Assembly: GCF_014138435.1 (NCBI RefSeq)
Contig: NZ_JACJIM010000006.1
Span: 310,001-374,000 of the forward strand
DNA length: 64,000 nucleotides
Reading direction: 5' to 3'
From: Methylobacterium fujisawaense
GTDB taxonomy: Bacteria > Pseudomonadota > Alphaproteobacteria > Rhizobiales > Beijerinckiaceae
The notes under the pieces were generated by a model. The model did not search any database and was not told the origin of the DNA. It saw only the letters and a list, made by a program, of their open reading frames with translations. Below, one piece after another: positions 42,964 through 51,903 of the stretch. Each line of letters opens with the position of its first letter. Position 1 is the stretch's first letter. The translations under genes were made by a program, and so were the position numbers.

Positions 42964-43551
42964 TCAGCCCTGCTGCGCGATGCCGGAGAAGGTCTTGCCG
43001 GCCTCCTCGATGGCGCGGGCCGAGGTCTCGGAGAGGGCTTTGCCGTCCTGAACCATGGATTGCAGCCCCTCACGGACGAGCTCGCTCTGGATCGCGGAGT
43101 ACTCCTGCACCGATTTGGCGCGAGCCAGCTTGTTCAGGCCGTCGAGGTTGCGCTGCCACTGCTTCTGGCTCAGCGAAAGCCAGATCCGTGACGTGTCCTG
43201 GAAGGCCTGGGTGATCACGGTCCCGCAGCGAACGACCGCTTCCATGTTCTGCTTGGACTGCCGAGCCAAGCGCTCGCTGCCCTCGCCCGTGTAGCCGAGG
43301 GTGCGGCTGAAGCGATCCGCGGCTTGGCGCGCTTGGTGCGAGGCCGTCTCGACGCCTTTCTGCACGATGTGCTGGGTGTTCTCCGCGGCGCGCTCGTTGA
43401 GATCGACGAGCTTGTTCACACCGTCGCGAGCGGCGTCGGCGAATTGTGTGGTCTGCTCGGCGGACTTGTCGGCGTTGGCCTTCAGGGTCTCGGCGGCCTT
43501 GTCGAACTGCCTGTTGTGCCTGTTCTGGTCAGTGTTTTGATTGGATGTCAT
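42964..43551 (-). CDS. Phasin (PHB granule-associated protein)
   Basis: A 195-residue, all-helical amphipathic protein of the Phasin_2 type. It starts with a Asn/Gln-rich segment, then long helices (DAARDGVNKLVDLNERAAENT; TVITQAFQDTSRIWLSLSQK). Phasins coat poly-3-hydroxybutyrate granules and control their size; Methylobacterium makes PHB. AGGA precedes the ATG, and a strong terminator follows. PHB synthase genes are not nearby. Confidence 0.88.
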   Translation of the reverse strand: MTSNQNTDQNRHNRQFDKAAETLKANADKSAEQTTQFADAARDGVNKLVDLNERAAENTQHIVQKGVETASHQARQAADRFSRTLGYTGEGSERLARQSKQNMEAVVRCGTVITQAFQDTSRIWLSLSQKQWQRNLDGLNKLARAKSVQEYSAIQSELVREGLQSMVQDGKALSETSARAIEEAGKTFSGIAQQG

Positions 43552-43877
43552 TGTAAATTCCTGTCCTATAATCGATTGGCGATGTCTGCTCTGCGAAATT
43601 CAGATGCCAATCGGGATGCGGGGATAGTTATTTATCCATCTTATTGCGCCTCATTTAAATCGTGCGCCGGATCATATAAACAATGTCTGAAATGAAGATT
43701 TGATCCAAATAATGATCCGTGATTTTCCAGAACGGAGATACTTAAATGATAAGTCGCTGATTGCGCTGCACAATAAAAGCTTCGGCAGGATGCACTGCGG
43801 TCAGGGTGGGTCGCGTGAGACCGCGACGGCGTATTGGGCGCAGGCCGTCCCGTGGTCGCCAACGGCTTGCGAGGCGC
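43552..43877. other. AT-rich region upstream of phasin
   Basis: 326 bases, unusually AT-rich for this genome between about 43555 and 43790. It is probably the phasin promoter region. I saw no FNR-type dyad and no clear gene. Confidence 0.5.
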
Positions 43878-44499
43878 TCAGGAGGCCCGGGCTGCCGCGA
43901 TGCGGTCGTCAGCGGCACGTTCCTCGCGGTCGACGCCGCCGATCATGGTCAAGCTGTAGTCCGGCCCCGGTCGGGAGAGCCGCCCGAGATCGCCCGTCAG
44001 CGGAGCCGCCGCGGGCCTCGGCGCGGGCGTCGAGCGGCCATTCGGCGCCTGCCGTCTGACGTTCCGCGGGTCCGTCTCGCGAAGCTCGGCCGCCAGGACG
44101 TCGACCCTTGCCGGAGCGATCGTGACCCGCTCCGGATCCCGCCGGCCTCCTCTCCGACGCTCGGCACGAGCTCGCCGTCGCACGCGGTGATCGTGACGAA
44201 CTTGGCCATGCGGTTGAGCACGGGCGTCCGGTCGTCGGCAGTCCCGCCGGCGGTATCGAGCGCCCTCTCGATCGCAGCCGTGTTCCGCGCGCGGGTCGCC
44301 AGGTCGCCCCGGGTGGCCTCGCGCTTGGCCTGCTTCCGGAGCTCCGTGGTGATCGAGGCGTTCGAAAGGTCGCGGACCGGCAGCGGGCCCTGTCCGCTTC
44401 GGAGACGCCAACGAAGGACGCCGGATCGGCGAGACGGGCGGGTTTGCGCTCGTCTGCCTGCGAGCGACGACGCATCAAACCGAACATCGCCTCGGCCAA
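43878..44499 (-). pseudogene. Hypothetical gene broken by two frameshifts
   Basis: Protein-like sequence moves across three frames on the minus strand: MAEAMFGLMRRRSQADERKP to VGVSEAD (44499 to ~44395), then PLPVRDLSNASITTELRKQA to LVPSVGEEAGG (~44395 to ~44140), then ERVTIAPARVDVLAAELRET to the stop at 43878. Each segment reads as good protein while the other frames do not. So one original gene of about 205 codons has two single-base-type shifts, near 44395 and near 44140. Both breaks lie in G/C runs, so sequencing error is possible. Function unknown. Confidence 0.7.
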
Positions 44500-44538
44500 A
44501 CTGACGGGCTTCAGACCTGGCCGTGATGGAAGCAGGGG

Positions 44539-45030
44539 TTACGTCTTGTCCGGCTCGGTCGAGGGGCCGGCAACGGTTCCCAGGCCGTTGCCCAGGTCCA
44601 CTCCCCTGTGAGGCGGTACTCCGCTCGGCAATACGGGGGCGGTTGCGGGCGCCTCCTGCACCTGTGCGAGGCCGGCGTCCACCTCGTGGATGAGGTCTGC
44701 AAAGTCGTAGGGCTTGCTGAGCAGGCGTGTGCCCGGCGGCAGCGCCCGCTGAAGATCCGATCCGGCTCCCGAGGTGACAATGATGCCGACGGCGGGCCAA
44801 CGGTGATGAACGAGGTGGGCAAGGGCAACACCATCACCCACGATGCCGCGCCCCGTCACCAGCATGCTCACCGGGGTCGGTCCTTCGAGCACCGCCAGCG
44901 CCTCGGCGGCTGTGCGGACCTCTATGGCCTGAAAGCCAACATCCTCCAGCATGTCGGCCGTGACCATACGGACAAGTTCATCGGCCTCGGCGATGAGGAT
45001 GGCTAAAGGCCTGCTGTCAGACACAGACAT
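44539..45030 (-). CDS. Degenerate receiver-domain protein
   Basis: A 163-residue stand-alone CheY-like domain (about residues 8-122) with a Pro/Gly-rich tail. The acidic pocket (AEADE) and the conserved Lys (LLSKPYDFADLI) are there, but the phospho-acceptor position holds Gly60 (MLVTGRG) instead of Asp. It should therefore not accept phosphate in the normal way; such pseudo-receivers act by protein binding or ligand sensing. No kinase gene is nearby. The frame starts with the ATG at 45030. Confidence 0.8.
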   Translation of the reverse strand: MSVSDSRPLAILIAEADELVRMVTADMLEDVGFQAIEVRTAAEALAVLEGPTPVSMLVTGRGIVGDGVALAHLVHHRWPAVGIIVTSGAGSDLQRALPPGTRLLSKPYDFADLIHEVDAGLAQVQEAPATAPVLPSGVPPHRGVDLGNGLGTVAGPSTEPDKT

Positions 45031-45761
45031 GCTCCGCGTGATCAGGGCGGGAGCGCTCGCTGCTCTCAGGCACTGACGGCCGGGTCCGAAGCCAGTGATT
45101 CCCCCTTATGCGCCAATTGTCCGCCGGGCGCGATGACCTTGGTTGTGGCAGCGCGTCTCCCGAGGGCGCGCCCTGGTCCGGCCGCCTTCCGCCCAGAGCC
45201 GAACTTGCCGGACGGCCGACGAATGGCGTCTGTGGACGCCCCTGCTTTCGGGGCGTCCAACAGCGGGCCGAAGGGCCGACATGGGTCGGCAGCGGAAGGA
45301 CCGCGCGGGGTGGGTTTCTGCCGGTCTGTTCCAGGGCGCAGACACGTTGGAGCGGGCCTTGCCCTCCCGCCTGCTCACGATCCCAAGCAGCCGATCCCAC
45401 CGGTGAGGATTGGGCATGCGGATGAAGACCCACTCCGCCGGTTCGCTATGGGGCGCCTTCAGCAGACCGCCATTTGTGGCCGCTTCGAACTGGAGCGTTC
45501 CGCTAGGACAAGCCTTACTGGACTGTCAGACACACAGTGCGCTTCCGGGTCGAGCCAAGCCGCTGTCCCATTCGGTCAAGCTGCCGTGCTCAGCTTCGGT
45601 ATGCTGCCGCGCGCCGCGATCCGATGTGGCTCTCGACGGTTTCTCTGTTCTGACGATCGGCAAAGCCGGTCCGGCGAGAGGGCACTGCATTCGGCGCGTC
45701 TAGGGGATCGAGATTTTTCCTGAAGCCGCCTGCCTGAGCGGGCAATTCCGAGGAGACGGTC
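45031..45761. other. Gap, nothing recognised
   Basis: 731 bases between divergent genes. All frames were read; none gives a credible protein or a start with a ribosome-binding site. No repeats or palindromes stand out. Confidence 0.4.
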
Positions 45762-47210
45762 ATGGATGTCACCAGACGGATCTTCGCCGCCGGCGCCGCT
45801 ACGATCCCGTTCGTCGGCTCCGGCCTGCCTCTCGCCCGGGCTCAGAGCACGGCCCAGGACGCGCCACTCATCGGCAACAACGCGGTGGCCGATCCGATCG
45901 AGCTGGCGACGGACGCCTACATCTACGGCTACCCGCTCGTCACCATGGAGATGACCCGGCGCGTGCTCACCAATGTGGCGGCGCCTGAGGGCAAGAACGC
46001 CCCGATGGGCCAATTCGCCAATCTACGCGAATATCCAGACGCGAAGTTCCGGGCCGTCACCGCACCAAACGCGGATACTCTGTACTCCAGCGCCTTCATC
46101 GATGTCGGGACAGAGCCCCACCTTCTCAGCATCCCGGAGGAGGACGGCCGATACTATCTCATGCCGATGCTGAGCGCCTGGACGAACGTGTTCGCCGTGC
46201 CGGGCAAGCGCACGACGGGAACCGGGCCACAAACCTACTTCATCGCCGGACCCGGCTGGAGCGGCAGCGTGCCGTCCGGCGCCAAGCTGATCCAGGCGCC
46301 GACTAACCTGATCTGGATCCTTGGCCGGACCTACTGCACGGGGGCTCCCGAGGATTATAGGGCCGTGCACGCGCTGCAGGACCAGTACCGGCTCATCCCG
46401 GCGAGCGCGGCCGGCAAGCCGTACACACCGCCTCCGGGGCGCGTCGATCCGAGCGTCGACACGAAGACGGCGGTGCGCGAGCAGGTCAACCGCATGGATG
46501 CGACGACCTACTTCAACATGCTGGCCACCCTCATGAAGGACAACTCGCCGGCGCTCGCCGATGGGGTTCCGGTCGCCAAGATGGCCTCACTCGGCATCGT
46601 GCCGGGCCAGCCCTTCGATCCCGCACGCCTGCCGCCTGCCACCCGCGAGGCAATCGCGCAGGCGCCGAAGGAGGCCATTCCTCGCATCATGGGACACATG
46701 AAGACGGCGGGACAGCACGTAAACGGCTGGACCTTCACGACCAACGGCGGCGATTACGGCAAGGATTACCTGCAACGCGCTCTGGTGACGGCGGTCGGGC
46801 TCGGCTGCAACTTGCCGCAGGACGCAGTCTACCCGGTGGCCACGGTTGATGCCGCGGGCCGTCGGCTGACCGGCGCCTCGACGTACGTGATGCGTTTCCC
46901 GGCCGGCGAGCTGCCGCCCGTCAACGGCTTCTGGTCGCTGACGATGTATGACGCGGACTACTTTTTCGTCGACAACCCGATCAACCGCTATTCATTGAGC
47001 CCGCGCGACAGCCTCAAGGCCAACCCGGACGGCTCGGTTGATCTCCTCATCCAGCATGAGAGCCCTGGCGCGCAGCGGGAGGCGAACTGGCTACCTGCCC
47101 CGGCTGGGCCTTTCATCCTGATGCTCCGCACCTACTGGCCGAAGGACGTCCTCCTGAACGGCTCCTGGGCGCCGCCGCCGGTCACCCGCAGCTCCAGCGC
47201 CACGCTCTAG
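45762..47210 (+). CDS. Exported DUF1254/DUF1214 protein
   Basis: A 482-residue exported protein. The twin-arginine-like start TRRIFAAGAATIPFVGSGL suggests Tat or Sec export. It has the DUF1254 block (DAYIYGYPLVTMEMTRRV, then APNADTLYSSAFIDVGTEP) and the C-terminal DUF1214 block (PVNGFWSLTMYDADYFFVDN, NRYSLSPRDSL). These large proteins are widespread and poorly understood; some appear in steroid or polymer degradation clusters. GAGGAGA precedes the ATG. Confidence 0.9.
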   Translation: MDVTRRIFAAGAATIPFVGSGLPLARAQSTAQDAPLIGNNAVADPIELATDAYIYGYPLVTMEMTRRVLTNVAAPEGKNAPMGQFANLREYPDAKFRAVTAPNADTLYSSAFIDVGTEPHLLSIPEEDGRYYLMPMLSAWTNVFAVPGKRTTGTGPQTYFIAGPGWSGSVPSGAKLIQAPTNLIWILGRTYCTGAPEDYRAVHALQDQYRLIPASAAGKPYTPPPGRVDPSVDTKTAVREQVNRMDATTYFNMLATLMKDNSPALADGVPVAKMASLGIVPGQPFDPARLPPATREAIAQAPKEAIPRIMGHMKTAGQHVNGWTFTTNGGDYGKDYLQRALVTAVGLGCNLPQDAVYPVATVDAAGRRLTGASTYVMRFPAGELPPVNGFWSLTMYDADYFFVDNPINRYSLSPRDSLKANPDGSVDLLIQHESPGAQREANWLPAPAGPFILMLRTYWPKDVLLNGSWAPPPVTRSSSATL

Positions 47211-47734
47211 GCCGCACGGCCGGATCCCTGCCCGAGAGGCAGCGCTCCATAAGATCCAATCCGCGAACGTCCGCCTGCGACGGTGACGCAGTCCGTTGCG
47301 ACCGCCCCGCCGAAGGCCGGCTCCTCACCCCGAGCCGAAGTCGCTTTACCGCAGGCAAACGTCTCCTTTGAGGACGAGACGAACGCGGTCCTGACGACCG
47401 AGATGGGTCGAAACCTGCAGGGCCGCTCAGGGCGAGAGCGGTCCGACCGCTTTCGGACCGCCAGGGGAAGCCGACGTCGGTTCCGCGCCTGCACACGACC
47501 CATGGCAGACCCATGGCAGGCCAATGGCAGGCCCGTGACAGGCCCGCTTCGTCGTCACCGCATCGGCCTGATCGCGGGTGAGCACGCTGATGGCCGGTCG
47601 ATCCGCAGCACCTTCGGTGTCCGCCTGATGGCCGGGGCGACCAAGCTCAATGCCAAATCCGGTTCGTTGCGCTATCCTGCCGCTGACGCGCCGGGGGGAA
47701 CGCCCTGCTTGGCATAGACGGAAAGAGCCCGCTC
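47211..47734. other. Gap with short imperfect tandem repeats
   Basis: 524 bases. Near 47500-47550 there is an imperfect tandem array (cccatggcag / cccatggcag / ccaatggcag / cccgtgacag). An open frame covers 47283-47717 but its product is low-complexity and I do not call it. Confidence 0.4.
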
Positions 47735-48211
47735 ATGTTCGATGAATACGGCATTCCAAGAGGCGCTGAGTTGAACGAAGTCCCGCTGCCCGCGCTGTAT
47801 CATTTCGTCTATTGCAGCCGTGCCGCCGACGGCGTCGACGACGCCGAGGTCGGCCGCATCGTCAAGGCGGCCCAGCTCCACAATCTCGCGCATGGCATCA
47901 CCGGGGTCCTGGTGTTCGGCAGCGGCGTCTTCTTCCAGTGGATCGAGGGGCCGGCTGCCCAGATACACAAGCTGATCGCGCGCCTGCATGGCGATTCGCG
48001 CCATTACGATGTCGTTTCGCTGAGCCAGAGCGAGGAAGAGCGAGAGCGTCTCTATCCGGACTGGGAGATGGAGAAGGTCGAAGCCGAGGACATCCGCATG
48101 GTCCTGACGGACGCGCTTGAAAGCGCCGAAGACAAGAGCAACATCTCGGCCCTCAAGCGGATTCTCAAGCAACTCGATTCGGGACCGCTCGATTCGCTGG
48201 GACGGAGCTGA
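47735..48211 (+). CDS. BLUF-domain blue-light photoreceptor
   Basis: A 158-residue single-domain BLUF protein, binding FAD and switching hydrogen bonds in blue light. The key residues are in place with AppA spacing: Tyr26 (FVYCSRAA), Asn50 (QLHNLAHGITG) and Gln68 (GVFFQWIEGP). The PDWEM segment follows. The C-terminal ~40 residues are a short helical tail. No output domain is fused. Downstream on the same strand lies a SCHIC/B12-binding protein, the other half of the Rhodobacter antirepressor AppA. Confidence 0.94.
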   Translation: MFDEYGIPRGAELNEVPLPALYHFVYCSRAADGVDDAEVGRIVKAAQLHNLAHGITGVLVFGSGVFFQWIEGPAAQIHKLIARLHGDSRHYDVVSLSQSEEERERLYPDWEMEKVEAEDIRMVLTDALESAEDKSNISALKRILKQLDSGPLDSLGRS

Positions 48212-48638
48212 TCGGGCCAGCCCGTAACATCCAGTCCGGCGCCCGATCGGCGTTGTGGGCCAGGACTTCGATGGGCCCCATTCGACCTCGACCGAGCGTC
48301 GCAGAGCATCCCGTTCTCCAGGATCGACCGCGTCGCCGTGGCGAACCTCCATTCCAGTCCCTGCGGCTGTGCGGTTGGGCCCGCGAGCCAGTCCGACCAC
48401 GCAAAGACCCTTCACGGGCAAGGGGGCGCGCGATCGCCTGTCTAAGCCCGAGCCCGAGCCCGAGCCCGACCGTTGTCTCGCCCGCGCGCAAAACTTTGTC
48501 TTTCGGCCAAGCCGGGCCGCGTTGTCTTATCCCAGGAAATTTGACTTAGCCTTTACATCCGCGCTGACAACAGTTCTCATGCTGCGCAGCGATCGATAGG
48601 CCAGCAAGGCCGCCGACGCTGTGGCGCCGGGGGGGACG
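48212..48638. other. Gap between BLUF and B12/SCHIC genes
   Basis: 427 bases, no gene supported. It contains a run of four 6-bp repeats (agcccg, 48444-48470) and an AT-rich stretch near 48530-48560 that may hold the promoter of the next gene. Confidence 0.45.
48444..48470. repeat. Hexamer tandem repeat (agcccg)n
   Basis: About four and a half copies of a six-base unit between the BLUF gene and the B12/SCHIC gene. Six-base units do not shift any frame and no gene covers it. Confidence 0.8.
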
Positions 48639-49562
48639 ATGCAGAATTTCGGTTCGTCCGACCATCTGGGGGGCGACGGTCTCCCGCACGATACCGAACG
48701 TGCGACCGAGGCTCGTCGGCTCTATGCGCGCAAGCGTGCCGCCGAGGCCGCACGCGAGCGCTGCCTGGCCCTGGGGCAGGTCGTCCAGACCGAGATCATC
48801 CCGCAACTGGTTCTGCGCCATCGCGGTTTGGGGACCGAGGGAGCCATACCCGCCTTCAAACCAGACGCGGGACAGATCGCGGCCTTCACCGATCTCACGC
48901 TCGCGACGGACGATGGGGCCGTCATTGAGGCTTTCTCGGCCCTGGTGGCGGCCGGCCACCCTGTCGATCGCCTGTTCCTCGATCTTCTGGCCCCCTCCGC
49001 GGCTCTCTTGGGCCGGATGTGGGACGAGGATCTGTGCGACTTCGTCGAGGTCACCACGGGGGTGGCCCGTCTCCAACGGCTCGTCGCGCGTTTCCGAGCC
49101 GCGCCGGGGACCGCCTCGCGCGATGATCGGCGTCGTCTGCTCCTGATGGGCGCTCCAGGTGAACAGCACACGTTCGGCGTGCGGATCGTCGAGCAATTCC
49201 TGCGTCGGGCAGGCTGGGCCGTGTCGATCGGCCTCTCCTCCAGTCCAGAGGAGATCGCCGCTCTGGTGGCGTCCGAATGGTTCGGCGTCGTCGGTCTGAC
49301 GCTCAGCAGCGAGACGCGCGTCGACCAGCTCGCCACGGCGATCCGCTCCGTGCGCGATGCGTCGTGCAACCGAGCCATCTGCGTGATGGTCGGAGGACCG
49401 ATGTTTCTGCAGCAGCCGGACCTCGTCCAACGGGTCGGAGCGGACGCATCCGCGGTGGACGCGGCGACGGCGGTGCTACTCGCGCAACGACTGCTCGATC
49501 TTGCGGCCGACGAGGCCGGGACGTCAGGAGCAGACGCGGTTGCGACCGAGTGCGGGACCTGA
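48639..49562 (+). CDS. PpaA/AerR-like B12-binding (SCHIC) regulator
   Basis: A 307-residue protein of the AppA-C-terminal/PpaA/AerR group. Residues ~45-155 are the helical cap with LLGRMWDEDLCDFVEVTTGV (Trp128), and ~165-290 a cobalamin-type Rossmann domain with GAPGEQHTFG (His177 as candidate axial ligand) and VMVGGPMF. These proteins bind B12 or haem and oppose the photosynthesis repressor PpsR/CrtJ. The ATG at 48639 sits behind a purine-rich GGGGGGA; a GTG at 48621 is possible. It follows the BLUF gene, so light and cofactor sensing may work together. Confidence 0.85.
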   Translation: MQNFGSSDHLGGDGLPHDTERATEARRLYARKRAAEAARERCLALGQVVQTEIIPQLVLRHRGLGTEGAIPAFKPDAGQIAAFTDLTLATDDGAVIEAFSALVAAGHPVDRLFLDLLAPSAALLGRMWDEDLCDFVEVTTGVARLQRLVARFRAAPGTASRDDRRRLLLMGAPGEQHTFGVRIVEQFLRRAGWAVSIGLSSSPEEIAALVASEWFGVVGLTLSSETRVDQLATAIRSVRDASCNRAICVMVGGPMFLQQPDLVQRVGADASAVDAATAVLLAQRLLDLAADEAGTSGADAVATECGT

Positions 49563-50008
49563 CACCGGCGCAGGAGAAGCAAGGCTTCATCAGCCTTCCT
49601 GCGGCTCTGAGAGGTCAGCCTGCCCCCCGGCATCCGGCCGATCGAGCCTCGGAATCGCTCTCAGGGGACGGGCGCGAAGCGGCCGACTGGGGCGGCCCGA
49701 AGACGGTCCCTGTGCCGTCTGGCGAAGGGCCAGGGGCCGCTGACTACCCCGGGGCGACGTTGCCGGGCGGCCTGGGAATGGCGGCGTCCGAGAGCCGACG
49801 TTCAAGCGGTCGGTCGGGCGGGCGCGTGTCTGCCCCCTCGCGGGGTCAGCCAGGCCGTCACCGGCAGCGGGACGTCTGCGGGCGGGCAAGCCGCTGCCCG
49901 GATCCGATTCAGACTCGCGTTGGGCAGGGTGATCCGCCGCCATCTATGATAGACGAGCCGGAGAGTGCGCTGCCCGTCCAGCGTGGAACGTCCTTTTGGA
50001 GAGTCGCA
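49563..50008. other. Gap, nothing recognised
   Basis: 446 bases upstream of the FYDLN gene. No gene or tRNA seen. Long open frames overlap here but look non-coding. Confidence 0.4.
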
Positions 50009-50398
50009 GTGGCACGTCCGGACCTTGGTACGAAGCGCATTTGCCCGGTGACGGGCAAGAAGTTCTACGACCTCAACAAGACCCCCGTGATCTCGCCCTA
50101 CTCGGGCGAGGTCGTCCCCACCTCCGTGTCGCCGTCCTCCGCCCGAGCGGCCGCACCCGTGGTGGCGCGCAAGGAGACGCCGGTCGACGATGAGGAGGAG
50201 ACGGACGGGCCGGAACTCGTCTCACTGGATGAGGCCGAGGCCGAGGAAGCCGACAAGGACACCGATACCGAGAGCGATGACACGCTCGATATCGAGGACG
50301 ACGGCGACACGGTCGAGGATGACACCCTCGTGGTCGACGAGGACGACGAGGACACCAGCGACCTGATCGAGGTCAACGACGACGAGGACGATCAGTAG
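50009..50398 (+). CDS. FYDLN acidic-tail protein (TIGR02300 family)
   Basis: A 129-residue protein. The N-terminus LGTKRICPVTGKKFYDLNKT is the defining FYDLN motif with a CPxTG zinc-knuckle-like pattern. The rest is extremely acidic (runs of Asp/Glu to the end), giving a strongly negative tail. It is a conserved alphaproteobacterial protein of unknown job. The GTG at 50009 has GGAGAG upstream. The 3' end overlaps the end of the opposite-strand gene by 26 bases. Confidence 0.9.
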   Translation: MARPDLGTKRICPVTGKKFYDLNKTPVISPYSGEVVPTSVSPSSARAAAPVVARKETPVDDEEETDGPELVSLDEAEAEEADKDTDTESDDTLDIEDDGDTVEDDTLVVDEDDEDTSDLIEVNDDEDDQ

Positions 50399-50726
50399 CC
50401 GCGCTCAAGCGGATCGCCCGATCCGCCGAACGCTGATCCCTCGCAGGGTCTCGGCGGCCGATCGATCGGGCCGTCGGGCGGCCCATGAGCAGGGCCGATC
50501 GCACCGCCATGCGACGGGACGGCTCGTCGCTGTCAGGATCGACCACGGTCGCGGACGCGAAGGCGTGCGCCGCGACGGCCGCAGCCAGATCGAGACTATG
50601 GTCCGGCCCGATCGGATGATTCTGCGTCGTCGGTTCCGCGAGGTAGACGTCGATGGCGGCACCGACGTCCTCGATGGCGATGCGCTCGGCGGTTACGAGA
50701 TCCCAGAGCGTGGCATCGTCCGACAT
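50373..50726 (-). CDS. Small hypothetical protein
   Basis: A 117-residue protein. The N-terminal half is a sensible sequence (ATLWDLVTAERIAIEDVGAA, then DHSLDLAAAVAAHAFASATV); the C-terminal part is Arg-rich and overlaps the end of the FYDLN gene, so it may extend beyond the original stop. No family known. Confidence 0.5.
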   Translation of the reverse strand: MSDDATLWDLVTAERIAIEDVGAAIDVYLAEPTTQNHPIGPDHSLDLAAAVAAHAFASATVVDPDSDEPSRRMAVRSALLMGRPTARSIGRRDPARDQRSADRAIRLSAATDRPRRR

Positions 50727-50782
50727 CGGCGACGTCCCATACCGCGCGCGACAGGCCGCAACGACGTGACAGCGAGGACACC

Positions 50783-51277
50783 CTGATCATCAAGGAGCCC
50801 CAAGGGCAAGGCGGTCGCCGGGGGGGCACCCCACGGAACACCGCGGCTCTCGCACAAGGCCGATCCTGCGGCTCCTGCACGGTCTGCTGTCGAGCCCTGG
50901 AGATCAAGGCCCTCGACAAGCCCGCGGGGATCCTGTGCCGCCACAACACCGGCACGGCGTGCGGGATCTACCCCGAGCGCCCGGAGGCCTGCGCCCGCTG
51001 GGATTGCCTGTGGCGCAAGATCGGAGCCCTGCCGGATGACCTGAGGCCGGATCGGTCGGGCGTGCTGTTCTCGTTGGAGAGCCGGCCACCCGTCGCAGAG
51101 GCTCCCGACGCGGCCTGCATCGTCGGTCGCGCGGTGGACGGGGCGCAAGCCTTCGACCGAGGAGCGGTGGCGGAGGCCTTCGCCATGTTCGTTCGCGAGG
51201 GGTCGCTGCCGGTGTGGAAGGCCTCCGACCGGGAGGCCACCCTGGTGAGCCAGGGCGGGGCGGTCCCGGCGCGGTGA
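50783..51277 (+). CDS. YkgJ-type CxxCxxCC protein without a canonical start
   Basis: The frame encodes a YkgJ-family zinc/iron-chelating protein. It has the SCGSCTVCCRALEI cluster, then LCRHNTGTACGIYPERPEAC and DCLW, the complete cysteine set of this family. The frame stays open far upstream, but I find no ATG, GTG or TTG between the cysteine cluster and the preceding gene. The only candidate is a CTG at 50783, four bases after GAGGA, which I used nominally. A run of seven G at 50820-50826 could hide a frameshift. YkgJ proteins are thought to handle metal; the substrate is unknown. Confidence 0.65.
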   Translation: MIIKEPQGQGGRRGGTPRNTAALAQGRSCGSCTVCCRALEIKALDKPAGILCRHNTGTACGIYPERPEACARWDCLWRKIGALPDDLRPDRSGVLFSLESRPPVAEAPDAACIVGRAVDGAQAFDRGAVAEAFAMFVREGSLPVWKASDREATLVSQGGAVPAR

Positions 51278-51421
51278 CATCGGTGGCGAGCGGTCCCGCA
51301 CAGGTCGTCGCTTCAGCACCGCAAGTCGATACCCGACTCGGCCCGCGATGCTGATGTTAGGCGGATCTGGTCAGCCGATGCCGAACGGCGCGCGCCGGCT
51401 GTGATCCCCACGAAGGACGGC

Positions 51422-51631
51422 TCAGGCGCCCTTCAGGTTGGCGGCGCTCTCCTTGCCACTGCGCCGGTCGGCTTCGACGTCGTAGGAGATCTTCTGCCCC
51501 TCGATCAGGTTGCGCATCCCGGCGCGCTCGACCGCCGAGATGTGGACGAACACGTCCTTGCCGCCGTCGTCGGGCTGGATGAAGCCATAGCCCTTGGTCT
51601 CGTTGAACCACTTCACTGTGCCGGTAGCCAT
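51422..51631 (-). CDS. cspA: Cold-shock protein CspA-type
   Basis: A 69-residue cold-shock domain protein that binds single-stranded RNA and DNA and melts RNA structure. RNP1 is KGYGFIQPDD and RNP2 is DVFVHISAVERAG. The start MATGTVKWFNE is the family consensus. An AGGG precedes the ATG at 51631. A general-stress-type promoter candidate stands about 50 bases upstream. Confidence 0.95.
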   Translation of the reverse strand: MATGTVKWFNETKGYGFIQPDDGGKDVFVHISAVERAGMRNLIEGQKISYDVEADRRSGKESAANLKGA

Positions 51632-51681
51632 AGCGTTAACCCTGGTCGTCGGCGCGCCAACGCGGCACGCCGTGAGCTTCG

Positions 51682-51707
51682 AACCGGCCGGATCAGCCGA
51701 CCGTTCC
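51682..51707 (-). promoter_or_regulatory. Candidate EcfG-type promoter for cspA
   Basis: On the minus strand GGAAC, 17 bases, then a GGTT. One base differs from the usual CGTT. The distance to the cspA start would give a leader of about 40 bases. Confidence 0.4.
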
Positions 51708-51903
51708 ATGCGCGGCACCGATCAGACGGCGTTGAACCGACGACCGCACGAACCGTGACGGCGTTTTCCGGGTTCGCTCCGGCCGCCCATCATCTGGGCT
51801 ATCATTGCGGCTCAGGGAGGCGCAGGATGCCGGTCGACGGATCGCGTGCCTCGAGCGCCAGCAGCTTGGGGCTGGTGTTCACAACGGGAGCGGGCAGGCG
51901 CGA

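Noticed and set aside
47283..47717. A 144-codon frame between the DUF1254 and BLUF genes
   Set aside because: Low-complexity product, no ribosome-binding site and no family similarity.
48500..48600. PpsR site (TGT-N12-ACA) upstream of the SCHIC gene
   Set aside because: I found TGT and ACA triplets but not at the required spacing; GTTGTC and GACAAC are inverted but about 40 bases apart.
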